Part shown: positions 4,652-8,623 of the stretch, piece after piece
Numbering within the stretch: the stretch's first letter is position 1
Layout of the letters: each line of letters starts with the position of its first letter
Assembly (NCBI GenBank): GCA_002404295.1
Contig: DHJK01000203.1
Location: 1-8,623, forward strand
DNA: 8,623 nt
From: Legionellales bacterium UBA4722
GTDB taxonomy: Bacteria > Pseudomonadota > Gammaproteobacteria > DSM-16500
Reading direction: 5' to 3'
The notes under the pieces: model-generated
Database searches by the model: none
The model's input: the letters and a program-made list of their open reading frames with translations, nothing else
Told to the model about the DNA's origin: nothing
Position numbers and translations under genes: made by a program

Positions 4652-6907
4652 TTAACTTTCATTTTGTGTCATAGAATTAAAGCTACCCTGATCTTTTAAC
4701 ACTTTCTCTAAATCATCAGCCAGCAATGGCTTACTAAAATAAGATCCCTGGATTTCGGCAGATTTTTTTACTTTTAAGAATTCTAGCCTTTGCTGTGATT
4801 CGACGCCTTCTGCCAATATTTCTAAATTTAAATCTCGCGCCATAGAAATGATAGCTTGAATAATTATCTCATCATTGCTATTTTCATCAATATTTTTCAC
4901 GAACGATTGGTCTATCTTCAAACGATCAATGGGAATATCTCTAAGATAACTTAAGCTTGAGGTACCAGTACCAAAATTATCCAGTGAAAAATGTACTCCA
5001 ATCTTTTTTAGCTCTGTGATGACAGCAACAGCGCGCGGATTATTAATAATAACATTTTCTGTCAATTCAAGTTCAAGATATTCAGCCTCTAGCCCAGTTT
5101 CTTTTAGAATAGCTTCAATTGTTTTAGCTAAATCATTTTGCTTGAGTTGTTGGGTTTCGATATTTACAGCAATCCGGACTTTAGGCAAGCCTTGTTCTTG
5201 CCAAAGCTTATTCTGTTGACATGCTTTTCTTAATATCCATCTGTTAATGGTGGCAATCAATCCTGTTTCTTCAGCTAAAGGAATAAAGTTCATAGGAAAA
5301 ACAACACCCTCTTTAGGATGCTGCCAACGGATTAGCGCCTCTACAGAGACTATCTTGTTCGTAGCAACGTCAATCTGAGGCTGATAACATAAAAATAATT
5401 CTTCATTGGTTATGGCTTGACGTAATTCCGATTCTTTAGCCGAGCGTTCAACATTGTATTTGCCTAATTCTTCTGTGTAGAACTGGAATCGGTTGCCACA
5501 TAACTCTTTTACGCGATACATGGCAATATCTGCTTTACGCAGTAATTCACCTGCTTCGCTGCCATCGATAGGAAAAACACTTATGCCGATGCTAGTCGTC
5601 AACATAATACTGTTATCAGCAATTTCAAAAGGCTTTGTGAAACAGTCTAATATTTTGATTGGAATCCGGTCAAGCTCGTTTTTGTCCATCGCTTCAGCTA
5701 AAATGATAAACTCATCGCCTCCAACTCTGGCCAATGTATCTTCTTCGCGAATAGAAAATTTGATGCGTTTCGCGACCGCTTGCAATAACTCATCGCCTGC
5801 TGCGTGGCTTAAGCTATCATTAATAAGCTTAAAGCGATCAAGATCGAAAAAGAACAAGGCAAATAACGTGCCATGACGTTTTCCTTTTGCTATGGCATGA
5901 CGAATACGATTCGTTAACAGTGCTCGGTTAGGCAACCCTGTCAATGTATCATGCATCGTTTGATACTCTAACTTTTCTTCTAACAGAGCGCGCTTGGTAA
6001 TATCACGAAAACTCCAGATACGCCCCGCTATTTTTTCATCAATCTTATACACTTGCGTGTAACATTCCAGAAAAATATCTTTATTGCATTTTAACTTTTC
6101 CAGTTTAGTGGCATGTGGATTATGCGTTAACTCTGTGATCATCTCTAAAAATTCTTTTGGTTTTTCCATATTCTGCGATATAAATTCAAATAAAATAGCC
6201 GAATCATTAGTATCCAGCACAGATATTGGAATGCTCCATATTTCCACGATTTTTTTATTGTAATCAATAATTTTATTTTCATTATTAACAATCAAAATAC
6301 CATCTACAGAAGATTCAAGCGTCCCGCGTGCGATAGAAAGAGATTCCTGCAATGAACTAGTGCGCTCTTTCACATGCGCTTCAAGTGATTGCGTATAATT
6401 ACGACTCTCTTGCAATAATTGCCATTTTTTAGTAAGAGCACAGGATAGTTGACGGACAGCAACGTGATCAAACGGTTTTTTCAAGATGAGTAAGTTTTCT
6501 TTTTGTCCAAGTTGTTCTACTGTTTCTTCCCAAGAATAATCTGAATACGCTGTGCAAATGACGACTTGAATATCTGGATCTAGCGCCCAAATATGTTTGA
6601 TTGTTTCAATACCGTCCCAGCCAGGTGGCATGCGAACATCCACAAATGCTAAGGCATAAGAATTGCCTTCGTGTTGTGCTTTAGCAATTTTTTCAACACC
6701 TTCCTGACCCTGAGTTGCAGTGTCAATATGAAATTTTGGCAAAGCAAATTTATCTGCATCACTCTTAGTTTCACCAAACAACAGGCTTTCCATTGCAAGT
6801 AATTCACTATTTTTCGGGGCGCTGGTTGTCAATATTTTGATAAAGTCAGAATGAATATCCGTATTATCATCGATAATCAAAATTCGCAAATCAGTTTGTT
6901 TGGACAT
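4652..6907 (-). CDS. Response regulator with receiver, PAS, GGDEF and EAL domains (cyclic di-GMP turnover)
   Basis: This protein has 751 residues. The receiver (about 7-155) has Asp13-Asp14, phospho-acceptor Asp90 in DVRMPPGWDG, Thr119 and Lys144-Pro145, plus an extra segment (about 27-58) between its first helix and second strand. A coiled-coil linker (165-195), PAS domain (about 195-305), GGDEF domain (about 312-470) and EAL domain (about 495-740) follow. GGDEF is intact at 396-400, with inhibitory-site RxxD at 387-390, although Ser367 replaces the usual Gly before His. The EAL motif is at 523-525, and the VNI, ELTEN, KID and AEGVES motifs are kept. The DDFG motif reads DNFG (643-646; Asn codon 4976-4978), losing one expected metal ligand. 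It may therefore mainly synthesise cyclic di-GMP, or have weak phosphodiesterase activity. ATG 6907 follows AGGAGAT and overlaps the upstream kinase by 17 bases, so that kinase is the likely phosphodonor. Confidence 0.93.
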   Translation of the reverse strand: MSKQTDLRILIIDDNTDIHSDFIKILTTSAPKNSELLAMESLLFGETKSDADKFALPKFHIDTATQGQEGVEKIAKAQHEGNSYALAFVDVRMPPGWDGIETIKHIWALDPDIQVVICTAYSDYSWEETVEQLGQKENLLILKKPFDHVAVRQLSCALTKKWQLLQESRNYTQSLEAHVKERTSSLQESLSIARGTLESSVDGILIVNNENKIIDYNKKIVEIWSIPISVLDTNDSAILFEFISQNMEKPKEFLEMITELTHNPHATKLEKLKCNKDIFLECYTQVYKIDEKIAGRIWSFRDITKRALLEEKLEYQTMHDTLTGLPNRALLTNRIRHAIAKGKRHGTLFALFFFDLDRFKLINDSLSHAAGDELLQAVAKRIKFSIREEDTLARVGGDEFIILAEAMDKNELDRIPIKILDCFTKPFEIADNSIMLTTSIGISVFPIDGSEAGELLRKADIAMYRVKELCGNRFQFYTEELGKYNVERSAKESELRQAITNEELFLCYQPQIDVATNKIVSVEALIRWQHPKEGVVFPMNFIPLAEETGLIATINRWILRKACQQNKLWQEQGLPKVRIAVNIETQQLKQNDLAKTIEAILKETGLEAEYLELELTENVIINNPRAVAVITELKKIGVHFSLDNFGTGTSSLSYLRDIPIDRLKIDQSFVKNIDENSNDEIIIQAIISMARDLNLEILAEGVESQQRLEFLKVKKSAEIQGSYFSKPLLADDLEKVLKDQGSFNSMTQNES

Positions 6908-8623
6908 CTGTTGATCTCCTTTTTGACGAAGCCTCCGAAAATAGAGGTAAAAGCAAAGTGAATGTAGCTCCTTGCCCTGGCCCCGCACTGTTTACATTTA
7001 AACTGCCGCCTAATTCCTTTGCTGCTGTGGCGCTACTATGCAAACCAAACCCATGTCCATCAGGCTTTGTAGTAAACCCTAGCGCAAATATTTTAGTTAA
7101 GTTTTCAGGGCGAATACCACTACCGTTATCGGTAATGGTAATTTTCACGGGCAACTCTTCTGAGGATTTTTCTATAGTGACTAATATTTTCTTGTTAGGG
7201 ATATCGTATTCTGACATCGATAATGCGTCTCTGGCATTTTGCATCAAATTCACTAAAATTTGCAAAAGTTTGGATTTATCAGTCGTGATAAATTCACTGT
7301 CTTTAAATTCTTTTTGAATATCTATACTTCTTTTTTCTAAAGATGTATTGCACATTTGAATGGCAGCATTCACTATTTCAGGCAGAAAAACTCGCTCTGA
7401 AATACCGGAAACACCACTAATCGTTTTTTGCATGGCTACAATATCTTCAATATGTTTAAGATGTTCTACCAAGCTCGTTATTTCATTTTTTACTTCTGCT
7501 TGTTCCTCATTCAATGTTTTTGCCAATGATATCAAATACGTTGGAATTAATTTTCCTTTTGGATTTTCACTTAAATAATGAGGCAAATTATCCAGGTTTT
7601 CATTAAGTAAGTTAATTGCAGCAGCAAGGTTTTTTAAATTGCTATTATTGTAAAATTTTTCTTTTAGTAAATTAGTAGTGACATTCACACTGTTTAATAT
7701 ATTCCCTAAGTTATGCAATATGGATGTCGCAACATCAGCCATTCCTGCTCTTCTAGATAAAGAATCAAATTTCTTCTGCGTTTCTTCACGTTCAATAAAA
7801 ATGTTAATTTGTTTGCCAATATCGTCAAAAGTACGTACCATGGCTTCATCAATTACTTTTTCAGTACGAATAAAAAATTCAATGACACCTACAACATCCT
7901 CATTAAATAAAATTGGAAACGCAACTCCCGTATTTAAACCTGCTTTTTTTGCTTGTATCGCACGAGAAAAATTGGCGTCATGACAAATATCAGGTATCCA
8001 GTGCAATTTTTTCGTTTCCAATACTCTGCCTGGCAGGCCAATGCCTCGTGCAAATGTTTTTTGTTTGCTTGCCACCGAAAATTCCTTAATTTCTGCCACA
8101 TCAACGCTCCAGGTAAACATGCAGCGCAACTCATTCCTAGCATTGTCCATTTCCCAAAATGCACCCGCCTCTAATAACATAGTCGAGCACATTATTTCTA
8201 TTACTTTACTGATAGCTTCATAAAGCGAAAGATGCTCCACTAACACAGCAGTAACAGAATGACGCACGGCTAGATTTTTTCCGAACTCTCTAAGCTCTTG
8301 GGTCTTGCTGTCGACCAACTCCTGTAAGTGCCCATGAATATACTGTAATTTTCCAGTCATGGTATTAAACGCGCTACTCACTTTATTCAAATCTTCGTAC
8401 GGTGTCTGCTCTAATCGGTAGTTTAAATTTCCTTCTTCTTCTGACACTTTTCTCATAACACTAACCAATGAATTTAAGGAATTCGTGATCGCTTTCAAAA
8501 GAAAGAAGCCTATTGCACCCATGATTAATATAATTGTGATTGCAAAAACAGCAAGAGCAACACGGCTATAAATTTTAATTTGTTGTGCTTTATTAATTAA
8601 ATTATTTTGTAGACTTTCTGCAG
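6891..8623 (-). CDS. Membrane histidine kinase with HAMP and GAF domains (5' end outside window)
   Basis: The frame is open to the right edge, with 576 residues visible. A hydrophobic helix (about residues 21-42, VALAVFAITIILIMG and onward) is followed by a HAMP domain (43-95), so a periplasmic sensor region and another membrane helix probably lie beyond the window. A GAF domain occupies about 105-265. The dimerisation helix contains ATSILHNLGNILNSV, with the likely phospho-accepting His at 7713-7715. The ATPase domain (about 410-570) has N box NLMQNARDAL, G1 DNGSGI, the FALGFTTK segment and G2 GHGFGLH, all intact. It should autophosphorylate in response to an extracytoplasmic or GAF-bound signal and hand phosphate to the receiver-PAS-GGDEF-EAL protein, whose gene overlaps its end by 17 bases. 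The ATG at 8522 lies within the membrane helix and is not a credible start. Confidence 0.94.
   Translation of the reverse strand, partial: AESLQNNLINKAQQIKIYSRVALAVFAITIILIMGAIGFFLLKAITNSLNSLVSVMRKVSEEEGNLNYRLEQTPYEDLNKVSSAFNTMTGKLQYIHGHLQELVDSKTQELREFGKNLAVRHSVTAVLVEHLSLYEAISKVIEIMCSTMLLEAGAFWEMDNARNELRCMFTWSVDVAEIKEFSVASKQKTFARGIGLPGRVLETKKLHWIPDICHDANFSRAIQAKKAGLNTGVAFPILFNEDVVGVIEFFIRTEKVIDEAMVRTFDDIGKQINIFIEREETQKKFDSLSRRAGMADVATSILHNLGNILNSVNVTTNLLKEKFYNNSNLKNLAAAINLLNENLDNLPHYLSENPKGKLIPTYLISLAKTLNEEQAEVKNEITSLVEHLKHIEDIVAMQKTISGVSGISERVFLPEIVNAAIQMCNTSLEKRSIDIQKEFKDSEFITTDKSKLLQILVNLMQNARDALSMSEYDIPNKKILVTIEKSSEELPVKITITDNGSGIRPENLTKIFALGFTTKPDGHGFGLHSSATAAKELGGSLNVNSAGPGQGATFTLLLPLFSEASSKRRSTDVQTN
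6914..6920 (-). promoter_or_regulatory. Ribosome-binding site AGGAGAT for the GGDEF-EAL gene
   Basis: On the - strand, AGGAGAT lies six bases before ATG 6907, inside the end of the histidine kinase gene. It decides the start against the longer frame that opens at 6988. The 27 extra residues of that longer frame lie wholly in kinase coding sequence and precede the receiver. Confidence 0.7.

Noticed and set aside
5016..5876. + strand ORFs of 67 and 127 residues within the GGDEF-EAL gene
   Set aside because: They are shadows of a well-conserved - strand gene, with no recognisable domains or ribosome-binding sites.
6908..6988. Longer N-terminus for the GGDEF-EAL protein
   Set aside because: The extra 27 residues lie in kinase coding sequence, have no domain similarity, and ATG 6907 has a strong ribosome-binding site.
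6958..8223. Several + strand ORFs of 60-119 residues and a 76-residue - strand ORF in the kinase gene
   Set aside because: All overlap conserved ATPase, dimerisation or GAF coding sequence in another frame.
8520..8522. ATG as start of the HAMP-GAF kinase
   Set aside because: The frame stays open to the window edge and the ATG falls inside the transmembrane helix.

Overview
The window is AT-rich (about one third G+C by eye), almost fully coding, and devoted to signal transduction. Seven substantial genes form two convergent blocks whose 3' ends meet at about 4.51-4.65 kb. No rRNA, tRNA, CRISPR array, transposase or phage gene was seen. The protein families and AT-rich codon use suggest a low-GC Gammaproteobacterium, perhaps near Legionellales. 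That placement is an impression from memory, not a measured result.

Left block (+ strand, 1-4513): the end of a hybrid sensor histidine kinase (ATPase domain plus three receiver domains), a CheR-type methyltransferase, a CheB-type methylesterase without receiver domain, a receiver-only response regulator with a coiled-coil tail, and a receiver-GGDEF diguanylate cyclase. Every gene overlaps the next by 4 to about 17 bases, so this is almost certainly one translationally coupled operon that begins outside the window. The two response regulators are tandem paralogues. The cheB reading frame has no ATG, GTG or TTG upstream of its catalytic serine. The best start is an ATC codon placed correctly behind a good Shine-Dalgarno sequence.

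Right block (- strand, 8623-4652): a membrane-anchored HAMP-GAF histidine kinase, cut at the right edge, followed with a 17-base overlap by a receiver-PAS-GGDEF-EAL protein. This looks like a kinase with its cognate regulator acting on cyclic di-GMP. The EAL domain carries DNFG in place of the usual DDFG metal-binding motif, so its phosphodiesterase activity is in doubt. Its GGDEF half looks intact, apart from a Gly-to-Ser change in the ND-x-x-G-H motif.

Between the blocks, 4514-4651 holds no recognised gene. It contains a 21-residue ORF on the - strand behind a near-perfect Shine-Dalgarno sequence, and a small GC-rich inverted repeat. No convincing intrinsic terminator was found.

Taken together, two phosphorelays both end in cyclic di-GMP enzymes, one through a receiver-rich kinase with CheR/CheB adaptation-type enzymes and one through a HAMP-GAF kinase. 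Clusters of a three-receiver hybrid kinase with CheR, CheB and small regulators are, from memory, recurrent in bacteria. The arrangement is therefore not wholly new, but the details listed in the findings deserve checking.
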